From SAR324 cluster bacterium (GTDB lineage: Bacteria; SAR324; NAC60-12): a stretch of DNA of 62,887 bases. Of the stretch, positions 9,469 to 19,400 are shown in pieces. The notes below the pieces were generated by a model that was given only the letters and a program-made list of their open reading frames with translations, had not been told where the DNA came from and made no database searches. Location of the stretch: the NCBI GenBank assembly GCA_015232315.1, contig JADFZZ010000029.1, positions 1-62,887 on the forward strand, given 5' to 3'. Every line of letters starts with the position of its first letter. Positions within the stretch are counted from its first letter, which is position 1. The position numbers and the translations under genes are program-made.

Positions 9469-12400
9469 ATGAAAGATTGTCCCGGAAAAATATTTGAAAA
9501 CACCTTTAAAAAAACATTCATCCCGATTGGCTGGATGTTTCTGTGCTTGATATGGGGGATTGTTCCTGTTCATTCCGCGGAAACGGTTCCTCCTCTTCAG
9601 CATGCAAAACAAGTATATGTCAGTCCGGAAGGAAAAACATATTTCCCCCAGACCATGCCGGTTCATATGTTTCTGTCTGGTACAGAATCGTCGGCAGGTA
9701 CCCCTGAAGCAAAAGCGGAACAGCCTGCGGTAAAAGCCGCTCCAACGGTACAATTCAAAGAAGGCCTCAATGTGCTCCAGAACATGGCGACACAGACAGC
9801 CTGGCATATTTATGCCGATGGAACCCCGCCGGAAACATCACCCTCATTTCAAAACACCACGGTTTCCCGTCAACGAAAACAATTATATGCGGGCAAAGCG
9901 CTTGAATTTCAATTTGTCCCCCTGGATTCAATCTCAGGTTCCGCTGTCACCATGCTATCCCTGAATGGAAATCCGTTCAAACCCTTCAACGAGATAGCGT
10001 TGGATTTCAACGTGGAAACCTTATTTGTCATGCAATATTATTCTGTCGATCATGTGGGTAATGCTGAAGCCGTCAAATCGCTCACGTTTCAGACGGATCT
10101 CACTCCGCCCACCACCCGTCTGGAATTCCAGGGGGTGTTCAAGGACAATATCATTTCTCCCCTGGGAACGATCACCTTTGTCAGTGATGACACACTCTCC
10201 GGTGTGGCGGAAATCTGGTATCAGATTGATCAGGGAAAACTTCAAAAATACAAGGATCCTGTTTCCGTTACCGATCTGGATAAGGGCTTTCACCAATTGA
10301 TGTTTTATGCGGTGGATTACGTAAAAAATCAGGAAGTTGCTCAAAAAACACGGTTTTATTATGATGCGACTGCGCCAACGGTCGCACTCGGGGTGAATGG
10401 AGCAAAATATCTCACACCCTATGTATTTTATATTTCTTCAATCTCGGAATTGAGAGTGGATACCAGCGATGATCAGGCACAGGTGGGAGAGATCCTGCTG
10501 ACTCTGGATGACAGGGAACCCATGCTCTACAAGGAACCATTCCTGATTACGGAACCCGGGATGCATCGAATTAATTATGTCGTGAGGGATCAGGTTCAAA
10601 ATCTGGTGGAAGGACAGTGGAAAGTTTATGTGGATCAGGAACCGCCAGTGACCGAATATAATATTCATGGTCCGTCATTCTGGAATGGGGATACGGTGAT
10701 CATCACCACAGATACCGAAATTGAATTCACCTCCACGGATATGGAATCCAATGTGAAGGAAATCTGGTATTGCTTTGATCCGGCGGACTGCCAGATTTAC
10801 GAAAAACGCATAAAATTTGCCAAAGAAGGTTCCTGGAAAATATCATATTACGCGATGGATTATGTCAATAATCTGGAACCTGCCAAAACCCTCTCCATTG
10901 TGGTGGACAATCAGTCTAACCGCCGTGTTGTGGCCACCACGTCCGATCAAAGCTCCCTGTATCCCAAAAAATGGTTTTTTGATGAAAAACAGGGCTTGAT
11001 CGGAGCCGCGGATCTTGAGTTTTTTATCCGCATTTCAGATTCAGACGACCCCAAGGCTGTTTCGCATCGCATCGACACCACCGCCGGAGACAACCCCACA
11101 CCGCTGTTTTTTAAAAGCGGCGGTAAAAATAATCTGAAAATTGACATTGCCGGTCTGAAAGAAATTTTTCCGATTCAAATTGATGCAATCCCCCCGGTGA
11201 CACAATCCATTTTTGGAACAGCAAATTTCTGGAAAAACAATCAAACGGTGTTTTACGGTCCGGGACTGGTTCTCAAATTGCTGGCAAAAGATGGCGGTGA
11301 TGGCATTTATTCGGGGGTTTTCAAAACAATGTATTCCATCGATGGTTCCGATTTTATTCCCTACACGGATCCTGTCCAGAAATTCTTTAACGAAAAATCA
11401 TACCTTGTCCGCTATTTTTCTGTGGACAATGTGGGCAACATTGAAGCAGTGACCAGTCATGAGTTCACCATTGATCTGGCACCGCCAAAGACCACTCATA
11501 CCATTGGGGCACCGTTTTACGGAAGTGTATTGTCGGAACATTCCATGATCACACTGACTTCCAGTGACGGAGTTTCAGGCGTCAAAAACATTTTCTATCA
11601 GTTTGACGAAGAACCTGTAAAATCCTATCACCATCCTTTCACCGGAAAGTCCTTAAGAGAGTTGAAGGAAGGGCCTCACACGTTGGTCTATTATGCGGAA
11701 GATCCCGTGGGGAATACTGAAAAAACCAAAAAATTCAGTTTTTCGCTGGATCATACTCCTCCTGAAATCAAATTCACCGTTTCAGGAGAACAACATGAAA
11801 ATCAGGGAAAAACATATATTGCCTCAAGCACCTCGTTTCGTATTTCGGCACATGAACAAAACAATGAGTTGAAAACACTACAGTATCAGGTGAATAAGGA
11901 CCCCTTTGCGCCTTACCTCAAAGCCTTCAGATTGCCTGAAGAAGAAGGTCGTCACACCATTACTTATTTCAGCGCTGATATTGTGGACAATCAAACGCCC
12001 AATATCTCAGCCAGTTTTTACATGGATTTAACCGCACCGGAATCATCGCATCGCATCGAAGGCGATCAATACCACTACAAGGATATTGTCTATGTGAATG
12101 GAAAAACCCGTTTTCCATTAATGTCCTCAGACAAGGGCGCTGGCGTAAAACAGATCCTGTATCGTCTCAATCAGCAGCCTTATACACGTTATTCTTCCCC
12201 CATTCTGATTCCCCAGACCAACAACTACGTTCTGGAATATTATGCGATTGATCAGGTCAATAATCGGGAATCACCCCATAAAACTGAGTTTTTTGTGGAC
12301 AACACGCCGCCGGAAATAACTTTCAGTTTCAGCAGGGAACCTCAAAAAAATGCCAAGGGCGAACAAACGATTTCTTCTGACACTTTTGTTTATATTGAAG

Positions 12401-12579
12401 CAAAAGATCAACACAGTGGCATCAAGGATATTTATTATCAAATCAATGAAGACGAACAGACTCTGTATCGCCGTTCAATCTCTCATTTCCGCAAAAAAGG
12501 GAAAATCGTGCTGAAAGCCTTTACCTCCGACTGGGTGAATAACCAAAGTTTAAAAACCCTCACCTATATTGTGGAGTGA
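9469..12579 (+). CDS. Large exported Ig-like/OmpL47-type repeat protein, paralogue of the upstream gene
   Basis: A TTG-initiated frame starts at 9409 inside the previous gene, but the ATG at 9469 gives a proper signal peptide (FIPIGWMFLCLIWGIVPVHSA) and is preferred (1036 residues). The mature chain opens with the same PPLxHxKQVYVS element as the upstream protein. It continues with about nine Ig-like modules marked by LSGV..IWYQID, YAVDYV.N and DxTPPxTxHTI. The two genes arose by duplication and expansion of modules. The stop overlaps the next gene's start region (GTGGAGTGACC ATG), which implies translational coupling. Confidence 0.85.
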   Translation: MKDCPGKIFENTFKKTFIPIGWMFLCLIWGIVPVHSAETVPPLQHAKQVYVSPEGKTYFPQTMPVHMFLSGTESSAGTPEAKAEQPAVKAAPTVQFKEGLNVLQNMATQTAWHIYADGTPPETSPSFQNTTVSRQRKQLYAGKALEFQFVPLDSISGSAVTMLSLNGNPFKPFNEIALDFNVETLFVMQYYSVDHVGNAEAVKSLTFQTDLTPPTTRLEFQGVFKDNIISPLGTITFVSDDTLSGVAEIWYQIDQGKLQKYKDPVSVTDLDKGFHQLMFYAVDYVKNQEVAQKTRFYYDATAPTVALGVNGAKYLTPYVFYISSISELRVDTSDDQAQVGEILLTLDDREPMLYKEPFLITEPGMHRINYVVRDQVQNLVEGQWKVYVDQEPPVTEYNIHGPSFWNGDTVIITTDTEIEFTSTDMESNVKEIWYCFDPADCQIYEKRIKFAKEGSWKISYYAMDYVNNLEPAKTLSIVVDNQSNRRVVATTSDQSSLYPKKWFFDEKQGLIGAADLEFFIRISDSDDPKAVSHRIDTTAGDNPTPLFFKSGGKNNLKIDIAGLKEIFPIQIDAIPPVTQSIFGTANFWKNNQTVFYGPGLVLKLLAKDGGDGIYSGVFKTMYSIDGSDFIPYTDPVQKFFNEKSYLVRYFSVDNVGNIEAVTSHEFTIDLAPPKTTHTIGAPFYGSVLSEHSMITLTSSDGVSGVKNIFYQFDEEPVKSYHHPFTGKSLRELKEGPHTLVYYAEDPVGNTEKTKKFSFSLDHTPPEIKFTVSGEQHENQGKTYIASSTSFRISAHEQNNELKTLQYQVNKDPFAPYLKAFRLPEEEGRHTITYFSADIVDNQTPNISASFYMDLTAPESSHRIEGDQYHYKDIVYVNGKTRFPLMSSDKGAGVKQILYRLNQQPYTRYSSPILIPQTNNYVLEYYAIDQVNNRESPHKTEFFVDNTPPEITFSFSREPQKNAKGEQTISSDTFVYIEAKDQHSGIKDIYYQINEDEQTLYRRSISHFRKKGKIVLKAFTSDWVNNQSLKTLTYIVE

Positions 12580-12581
12580 CC

Positions 12582-14975
12582 ATGACTTATCCATTAATTT
12601 CCAGCAGTCAGAACACTGGTATCCATCGTCATTCATCGGTGTTCATTCATTATCTAATGGTAACAACCCTTAGCCTCTTTGCGGTTATCATGGCATCCTC
12701 CGTCCAGGCAAAGGAAGAACTGCCGCCGTTTGAAATACGGGTTTTCACTCAGGAGATGTATCATGCCGGACACCATAACTGGGCCGTTACCCAGGACCAT
12801 CGAGGAATGATCTATGTGGGAAACACCGAAGGACTTCTGGAATATGACAGTCTGAACTGGCGCCTCATTTCACTGCCTGAAAAAATGGGTGTGACCAGTC
12901 TGTTGACCGATAAAACCGGCAGGATTTATGTGGGCTCATATGGAGAAATCGGTTATTTGGCCCCGGATGCTGACGGGATGATGCACTATGTTTCCTTGAG
13001 GTCTAAATTCCCGGAGTCAGCCATGACGCTGGAAGATCCTGTGATTAAAATCATGGAAACTGAAAATGAGGTGCTGTTTTTGTCTGAAACCACCATTTTT
13101 ATCTGGGCCGATGAAATGTTCAGACTCATTTCCTCCGGAGATCATTTTTATGGCTCCATTTATACCGGCAAGGATTTGTATGTGATTGATAGTGAAACAG
13201 GATTTTCACGTATTGAACAGGATCAATTGATACCTGTGCCAAACGCAAACTTCTTTCGTGGTCATCAGATGCTGCCATTTAAAGAGGATAAAATTCTGAT
13301 TTTCACACTGAGCAAGGGTTTATTGATTTATGATACAAAAGTTTCCGCAGAGTCGGATAAGAATGGTCGTCAAAGGTTCAGCGAACTTCTGGACGAGAAC
13401 AAATTCTTTTCAGAGGGACATTTTTTAAGCAGTGGAATGCAGTTGAGTGAACATCGGTTTGTGTTGGGCACTATCAAGCAGGGACTTGTTGTTTTAAATG
13501 AAGAGGGACACCTCATCCAGCGAATCAATAAATCCAATGGCTTTCCCAGCAATGATATTTATGGTTTGCATAAGGACAATCTGGGGAATATCTGGATAGC
13601 TACCAGCGATGGGATTGTTCAAATTGTGCTTAAAACCAGCATTCTTCAACCTGTGGTCGTTGAAGAACCCGTTGATAGCGAAACCGAAGAAGTCGACGAT
13701 ACTTCAGCTAACGCGGAAGAAGAGGAAGCGGCAGAGGAAGAAGTCATTCCTGCAAATGAAGAAAGAGTTGCTACATCAAATCAATTTCTGTTTGCCTCAT
13801 TGATTCGAAGCGTGGAAATTATTGACGATGACTCTCGGATTTTCGGTGGAACTTTTTTTCAGGAAATCGGTGGACTACCTTCATTTCTTGAATCAGACCT
13901 GAATTTTCGTGTCCTGCCCTTTAATCAGAATGGTTTGCGGTTCAGTTTCGGTTCCAACGATTTAGTGAACTCCGCTCACATTCGGTATCAGACTTATTTG
14001 AAAGGCATGGATAATAAATGGTCCAAGCCTTCTGATCGGACCTTTCGTGAATACACCAACCTGACCTGGCGTAACTACACCTTCCATGTCAGAGCCTTGA
14101 GACCCGATGGTTCCCTCAGTCAACGGGCCTCGTTTTCTTTCGAGGTTCTTCCACCCTGGTATGAAACCTGGTGGTTTTCAGCCTCTCAGGTCGGAGTTCT
14201 GCTATTTCTATTGCTTATTGCCGGCTTGTTACGGGGGTCAGGAAAAACAGACAAAATCGCCGATGGCTTGGTGGCAATTGTGGTCATGGTGGTTTTTGGC
14301 TATTTTGATACGCAGACAGAAGTGTATATTGATGAACTGGCAGATGACATCACTTTTGTCAAAGTCCTGATCATGGTGGGCATGGGTTTGACGATTGATC
14401 CCATTCAGGAAATGTTTAAGAGTTTCTTTGCCAGAATCAGTCTGGATAAGGCCCTATTTGACAAAAAAGAAAATGACGAACTCACAGGACTCAAAAACCG
14501 GACATCTTTCACCAAGGGATTGAAAGAATTTGTGGAGATCGCAAAAAAAGAAAAATCACAGCTATGTCTGATTTTTTTCGATGTGGATTTTTTCAAAAGC
14601 ATCAATGAAACCTATAGCCTGGAGGGCGGCGATCTGGTGTTGAAGGAGGTCGGAAAAATTCTCAAAAAGAATTCAAGAGATCATGATCTCGTTGCACGAT
14701 TCTGGGGGGAAAAATTCATGTTTGCAATGCATAAAATTGATACGAAGATGGGATACAAAATCAGTGAGCGGATCCGTCAGGATATTGAATCCCATGAATT
14801 CAAACACAATGATCAGGTCATCAAAGTCACCAGCAGTTGTGGTGTAGCCTCCTATCCTGATGTATGTTCGACAAAACTGACTGCTGAGGAGTTGATCAAA
14901 TATGCTGAGCAGGCGTTAACATATTCCAAGGTTCATGGTCGTAATCAGACTTCATGCGCGCCTGTACCGGCATGA
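12582..14975 (+). CDS. Membrane-bound propeller sensor with Y_Y_Y module and degenerate GGDEF domain
   Basis: Architecture of about 797 residues: N-terminal membrane/signal segment (~20-43), two-component-regulator-type propeller repeats (~50-370, e.g. DHRGMIYVGNTEGLLEYD and DNLGNIWIATSDGI), a very acidic linker (~380-405), a Y_Y_Y-like beta domain (~455-530), three hydrophobic segments (~533-620) and a GGDEF domain (~630-795). The catalytic GG[D/E]EF loop reads WGEKF, while the inhibitory RxxD site five residues upstream is intact as RDHD. Cyclase activity is therefore doubtful and c-di-GMP binding plausible (inference). The ATG at 12582 with GGAG 5 nt upstream is preferred to the GTG at 12576. 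Confidence 0.85.
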   Translation: MTYPLISSSQNTGIHRHSSVFIHYLMVTTLSLFAVIMASSVQAKEELPPFEIRVFTQEMYHAGHHNWAVTQDHRGMIYVGNTEGLLEYDSLNWRLISLPEKMGVTSLLTDKTGRIYVGSYGEIGYLAPDADGMMHYVSLRSKFPESAMTLEDPVIKIMETENEVLFLSETTIFIWADEMFRLISSGDHFYGSIYTGKDLYVIDSETGFSRIEQDQLIPVPNANFFRGHQMLPFKEDKILIFTLSKGLLIYDTKVSAESDKNGRQRFSELLDENKFFSEGHFLSSGMQLSEHRFVLGTIKQGLVVLNEEGHLIQRINKSNGFPSNDIYGLHKDNLGNIWIATSDGIVQIVLKTSILQPVVVEEPVDSETEEVDDTSANAEEEEAAEEEVIPANEERVATSNQFLFASLIRSVEIIDDDSRIFGGTFFQEIGGLPSFLESDLNFRVLPFNQNGLRFSFGSNDLVNSAHIRYQTYLKGMDNKWSKPSDRTFREYTNLTWRNYTFHVRALRPDGSLSQRASFSFEVLPPWYETWWFSASQVGVLLFLLLIAGLLRGSGKTDKIADGLVAIVVMVVFGYFDTQTEVYIDELADDITFVKVLIMVGMGLTIDPIQEMFKSFFARISLDKALFDKKENDELTGLKNRTSFTKGLKEFVEIAKKEKSQLCLIFFDVDFFKSINETYSLEGGDLVLKEVGKILKKNSRDHDLVARFWGEKFMFAMHKIDTKMGYKISERIRQDIESHEFKHNDQVIKVTSSCGVASYPDVCSTKLTAEELIKYAEQALTYSKVHGRNQTSCAPVPA

Positions 14976-15002
14976 CCCTGTGCGAATCGGTCCCCCGAAC
15001 GC

Positions 15003-15029
15003 TAGAGACGGGTTTGAAACCCGTCTCTA
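15003..15029. terminator. Perfect palindromic hairpin between convergent genes
   Basis: A 27-bp perfect palindrome (13-bp arms TAGAGACGGGTTT around one base) lies between the GGDEF gene (+) and the phosphatase gene (-), so a bidirectional terminator is likely. The same sequence recurs inside the family-2 element near 47849-47875, so it is also a dispersed repeat unit. Confidence 0.6.
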
Positions 15030-15063
15030 TGGGATGAAAGGTGCCTCTTTTCATGAAATAAAA

Positions 15064-16314
15064 TCACAACTCCAGAGCTAACATCGTAAAATCATCCTCA
15101 TATTTTTCCTGCCTGGAATATCGCAATCCATATTGATAAAGATTGTCCATCATAACCTCGAGATTTAGCTGCGAATGCTCTTTAATGAATTGTTTCAGGC
15201 CTGCCATTCCTAATGAAATAGCGTTTTCATCCATGACATCAATGATGGCATCCGTGTACATGAGCAGTTTATCTCCGGGATAAAGCTGTATCTTCAACTC
15301 ATCAAAATCTGAACTATCGGTGAATGGCATTCCCAACGGCGTAATTGTTGCTTCAAGTGTGACAAGTTTATGGCTTTGATTTCGTATCACTATGGGCGGG
15401 GGATGACCGGCATTCAGATAAGTCAGAACACGAGTTTCTGAATCAAAAATTCCATAAAACAGCGTGGCAAATTTATTTTTCGGGAGATAGTTACGCAGAG
15501 AACGGCTGATGTTTCGCAGTACGGTTCCCGGAGATGCTGTGTTACGGACATTGTGTTTGAAAATATACGACACGATGGAAGACAACAATGCCGCGGGGAT
15601 TCCATGCCCTGTAACGTCAGCAATCATCAAGCCTGCTTTCGTGGGAGATAATCCAGTCACATCAAATAAATCGCCCCCAATCAATTCTGCCGATATATAT
15701 CTGGAGGCAATCGTCACCTTGTCGATGAGAGGTAATTCTGCTGGAAGAAAGAAATTTTGGATATCCTTGGCATCCCGGAGTTCTTCCAGAAATATTTTCT
15801 GTTGTTCCTCAATGATCGAGAGTGCTTTTCTGACTTGTTCTTCAGCGTCCGCACGCATGTCGCGTTCTTGTTGAAGTTGACGGTTTTTTTCTTTCAGCAG
15901 GACTGTCTGGGCCAGCAGTTTTTTGTTTTGCTGATCCAGGTGTATGAATACTTTTACCTTCGATTTCAGCACTTCAGAGGCAATGGGTTTGAACAGATAA
16001 TCCACCGCACCGGATTCATAGCCCTTGAACAGGTGCTCTTCCGTATGGCTGATTGCCGTCACAAAAATGATGGGCACATACCTTGTTTTTTCAATGGCTC
16101 TCAACATGGTAGCAGTCTCATAGCCATCCATTCCGGGCATTTGGACATCCAGCAGGATCAGGGCAAAATCATGGCGATAGGACTGTTTCAGTGCTTCCGG
16201 ACCTGAGGTTGCCTTGATGATCTCAATGTCAAACTCATCCAGTAGACTTTCCAGAGCCAACAGATTTTCAGTTCTGTCATCAACCATCAGAATTTTTGGA
16301 ATAGGGATATCCAT
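15064..16314 (-). CDS. Response regulator with PP2C/SpoIIE-type serine phosphatase output (RsbU/RsbP-like)
   Basis: 416 residues. The receiver domain (1-125) has the acidic pair DD, the phospho-acceptor in LILLDVQMPGMDGYE and the conserved K in LFKPI. A coiled coil spans ~130-190. The SpoIIE/PP2C phosphatase (~195-416) shows GGDLFDV, MIADVTGHGIPAAL, AGHPPPIV and a C-terminal DDFTML metal-ligand motif. Proteins of this layout usually dephosphorylate an anti-sigma-factor antagonist in partner-switching pathways; no such partner is visible here. It is followed upstream on the same strand by a hybrid kinase that may phosphorylate it (inference), separated by a small mobile repeat. Confidence 0.92.
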   Translation of the reverse strand: MDIPIPKILMVDDRTENLLALESLLDEFDIEIIKATSGPEALKQSYRHDFALILLDVQMPGMDGYETATMLRAIEKTRYVPIIFVTAISHTEEHLFKGYESGAVDYLFKPIASEVLKSKVKVFIHLDQQNKKLLAQTVLLKEKNRQLQQERDMRADAEEQVRKALSIIEEQQKIFLEELRDAKDIQNFFLPAELPLIDKVTIASRYISAELIGGDLFDVTGLSPTKAGLMIADVTGHGIPAALLSSIVSYIFKHNVRNTASPGTVLRNISRSLRNYLPKNKFATLFYGIFDSETRVLTYLNAGHPPPIVIRNQSHKLVTLEATITPLGMPFTDSSDFDELKIQLYPGDKLLMYTDAIIDVMDENAISLGMAGLKQFIKEHSQLNLEVMMDNLYQYGLRYSRQEKYEDDFTMLALEL

Positions 16315-16337
16315 TCGATTCCTGTGTAATAATAAAT

Positions 16338-16475
16338 GTAAGCGTTCAGCTTTCAGTATTCAGCTTTCAGTGTTTATGCGCTTCAGAAACATTATAACTC
16401 AATAGCAGAAAATATCGTTTGGCTTCCAGGCCTTGAGAATTTCTGAAAACTGATAACTGACGGCTGAACGCTTAC
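16338..16475. mobile_element. Family-3 MITE-like element, copy 1
   Basis: A 138-bp element bounded by GTAAGCGTTCAGC / GCTGAACGCTTAC. It is flanked by the perfect 8-bp direct repeat TAATAAAT at 16330-16337 and 16476-16483. It is a close relative of the copy at 52834-52957 and differs mainly by a 14-bp internal duplication (tattcagctttcag). The right target duplication abuts the stop codon of the hybrid kinase gene, so it inserted exactly in the intergenic gap. It has no coding capacity. Confidence 0.88.
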
Positions 16476-16483
16476 TAATAAAT

Positions 16484-19400
16484 TCAGATGAGTTTTTTAA
16501 TCAGGTTGAACAACGTCTGCGGTTGCAATGGTTTGGATAAATATTCATTGGCACCGCACTCCAGACATTTTTCACGATCACCCTGCATGGCATGCGCTGT
16601 CAACGCAATAATGGGTACCGCGTTGAATTTTTCCCGGGTTCTAATTTCCCGGATGGTGTCATAGCCATTCATTTCCGGCATCATGATATCCATCAGGATC
16701 AAATCCGGAATATCGTTTTCCAGCTTGGCCAGGGCTTCTTTTCCATCAAACGCCATGATGATTTCCATTTTTTTTTCTTCCAGCAGTTGCGACAGGGCAA
16801 AGGCTCCGGACGCATCATCATCAACCAGCAGAATCTTCAGGCCTTCAGGAATTTCTTTTTCCCATGCCCTTGAAATGAAAAGTCGTTTTGGTCCATCAAT
16901 ATCCTGGTTAACCCGCTGAAGAAATACCATGATTTCCTGCAGAAGTTCATCAACAGACCTGGCCTCCTTGATGACAATCCCGTTGAAATGATGTTCCAGT
17001 TGTTCCTCTTCAGTTTCAGAAAAATTTTCCGTTGTATGAATAATGAGCAATGGCAGATTGATCATGGAATTCAGGTTGATGTCTTTCAGGAGTTCAACCA
17101 CTGAAATATCAAGATCACTGACGTTCAGCAACATACAATCATATTCTCCGGATTCAAGCTCTGCCAGGATGTCATCCTCATGGCCCTGAACATGCGCTAT
17201 GACATCTTTCCTGCGCAACAGTACTTTCAAATAGGGGGCAAATAGAGGTTTTTTTTCAACCACCAGTACGCGTTTGATCGATTTGGCGATTAGTCCATCC
17301 AGACGTTCAAAAACCTGGAGCAGATTGTCCTCACTGATTGGTTTTGTAAACAGTCCTACCGCACCGGCGTTGACGGCCCTGACACTGTCTTCGATCACGG
17401 AGATGAAATGCACCGGAATCCGCCGGGTTTCAGGTTTGGTTTTCAATTCTTCAAGAACGGACCACCCATCCTGTTTGGGCAACATGATATCGAGAATGAT
17501 GGAGTCCGGTTGAAATTTCCGGGCCAGTTCTAAGCCGCTCTTGCCATCATAAGCACAGATGACCTTAAAATTCTGCTCATGGGCCTTATCCCTGACAATA
17601 TTCGAAAAACTGGCATCATCCTCAATCACCAACAGGATCCGATCCTGTTCGCCAATATTGTCCCGGTCATCATAACTATTGAGCGGGAGATTTTGCCATG
17701 CCGGCGAATACAGTTTGTGGTCCTGTTGTATTTCCGTAAAATCAACTCTTTTTTCGGGCAGTGGTGTAGCGTTCAATGGCATGAGTAACGCGAACATACT
17801 GCCTTTTCCTTCATTGCTGATCAGGGTGATTTCGCCACCTAGCAGATGGGCCAGTTTTCTTGCAATGGTTAGCCCAAGGCCTGTTCCTCCATATTTTCGA
17901 CTGGTACTGCCATCTGCCTGCCGAAAAGCTTCAAACACGGCTTCCTGCTTTTCCGCAGGGATTCCAATACCAGTGTCCTTCACGGCAAACACAACCGGAT
18001 TCAAAAGGCTGGTATGAATCTGTTCCGAAAAACTCTGGAGAGGCGCAATACGCAGTGTGATCTCGCCTTCTTGAGTGAACTTGATGGCATTTGACAGAAA
18101 GTTCCTCAAAATCTGTTCTATCCGCAGTTTATCAGTTTGCATTGTCCGGGGAAGTTGCTGATCCAGCTCCATGCTTAACAACAAGCCCTTATTATCCGCG
18201 ATCGACTGGAATTCGTGTTTCATGGAAGCCAATAAAGCTTCGAAACGCATGTCTTCATGGCACAATTCAAGTTTACCGGCTTCAACTTTGGAAAGATCCA
18301 GAATATCATTGATGAGATGCAACAGCCCTTTGCCGGAGTGCAAAATGGTTCGGGCAAATTCAACCTGTTTTTGTGTCAGGTTTCCCTCTTTGTTTTTGGA
18401 CAGGATTTCAGCGAGAATCAGCAGGCTGTTGAGGGGACTTCGCAGTTCATGGGACATGTTGGCCAGAAATTCAGACTTAAACTGATTGCTGAGTTCCAGC
18501 GCTTTTGCTTTTTCTTCCAGTTCCGCACTGGATTTTTTGAGCGCTTCGTTTTTTAACTGGATTTCCTTTTGACTGGTTTCCAGCACCAGGGTTTTTCTTG
18601 CCAGTTCCTCATTGATGGCCCTGAGTTGGAGCTGACGTTCATTCAACGATTGCTCTGAACGCGTGAGTGCTCTTGTCTGAGATTCCAGTTCTTCATTGGA
18701 AACCTGAAGTTCTTCCTGCTGGGCCTGCAGAACTTCCGCCTGATGTTGTGTCTCTTCCAGCAATTTCATCATCTTTGACCGGGTTTCCGCGGCAATGAAT
18801 TTTATGGCTATATGGTGACTGACCAGATCCAGCAATTTGAGTCTGTCTTCATGGGGTTGTCGGGAGAAGCAAATTTCCATTACGGCCACGGTTTGTCGTT
18901 CATAGACAAACGGAATTAAAACAATAGATCCAGGCACCATATTACCCAGTCCTGATTCAATACGGACATAATCCGCAGGAATTTCATCAATCTGAAGAGT
19001 TTTTTGGGTTTTTGCGACCTGTCCGACAAGTCCTTCACCCAACATGAAAGATTGTTTCATGATTTCACAGGGATAACCATAACTGGCGGTCAGTCGCATC
19101 ACATCCTGATGGTTGAGATAAACCGCACCGATTTGTCCTCCAATGCTTGGCACCAGAAAATCAATCATATCCTGGGCCAGTATTTCTGATGTATGACCAG
19201 CTCTCATTGCCTCATACAATTCAGCTCGTCCTTGATCGAGCCAGTGTTGTTTCTGGTTTTCTTCACTCAGGGTATGCAGATTGTTGAGCATTTTATTCAG
19301 AGCCATGCCCAGGAGATCCTTATCACTCCGGACACGAACAGAAGATTCATAGTTGCCCTGAGTCACCGCGATGGCAATATTGGTCATTTCACGCAGGCGA

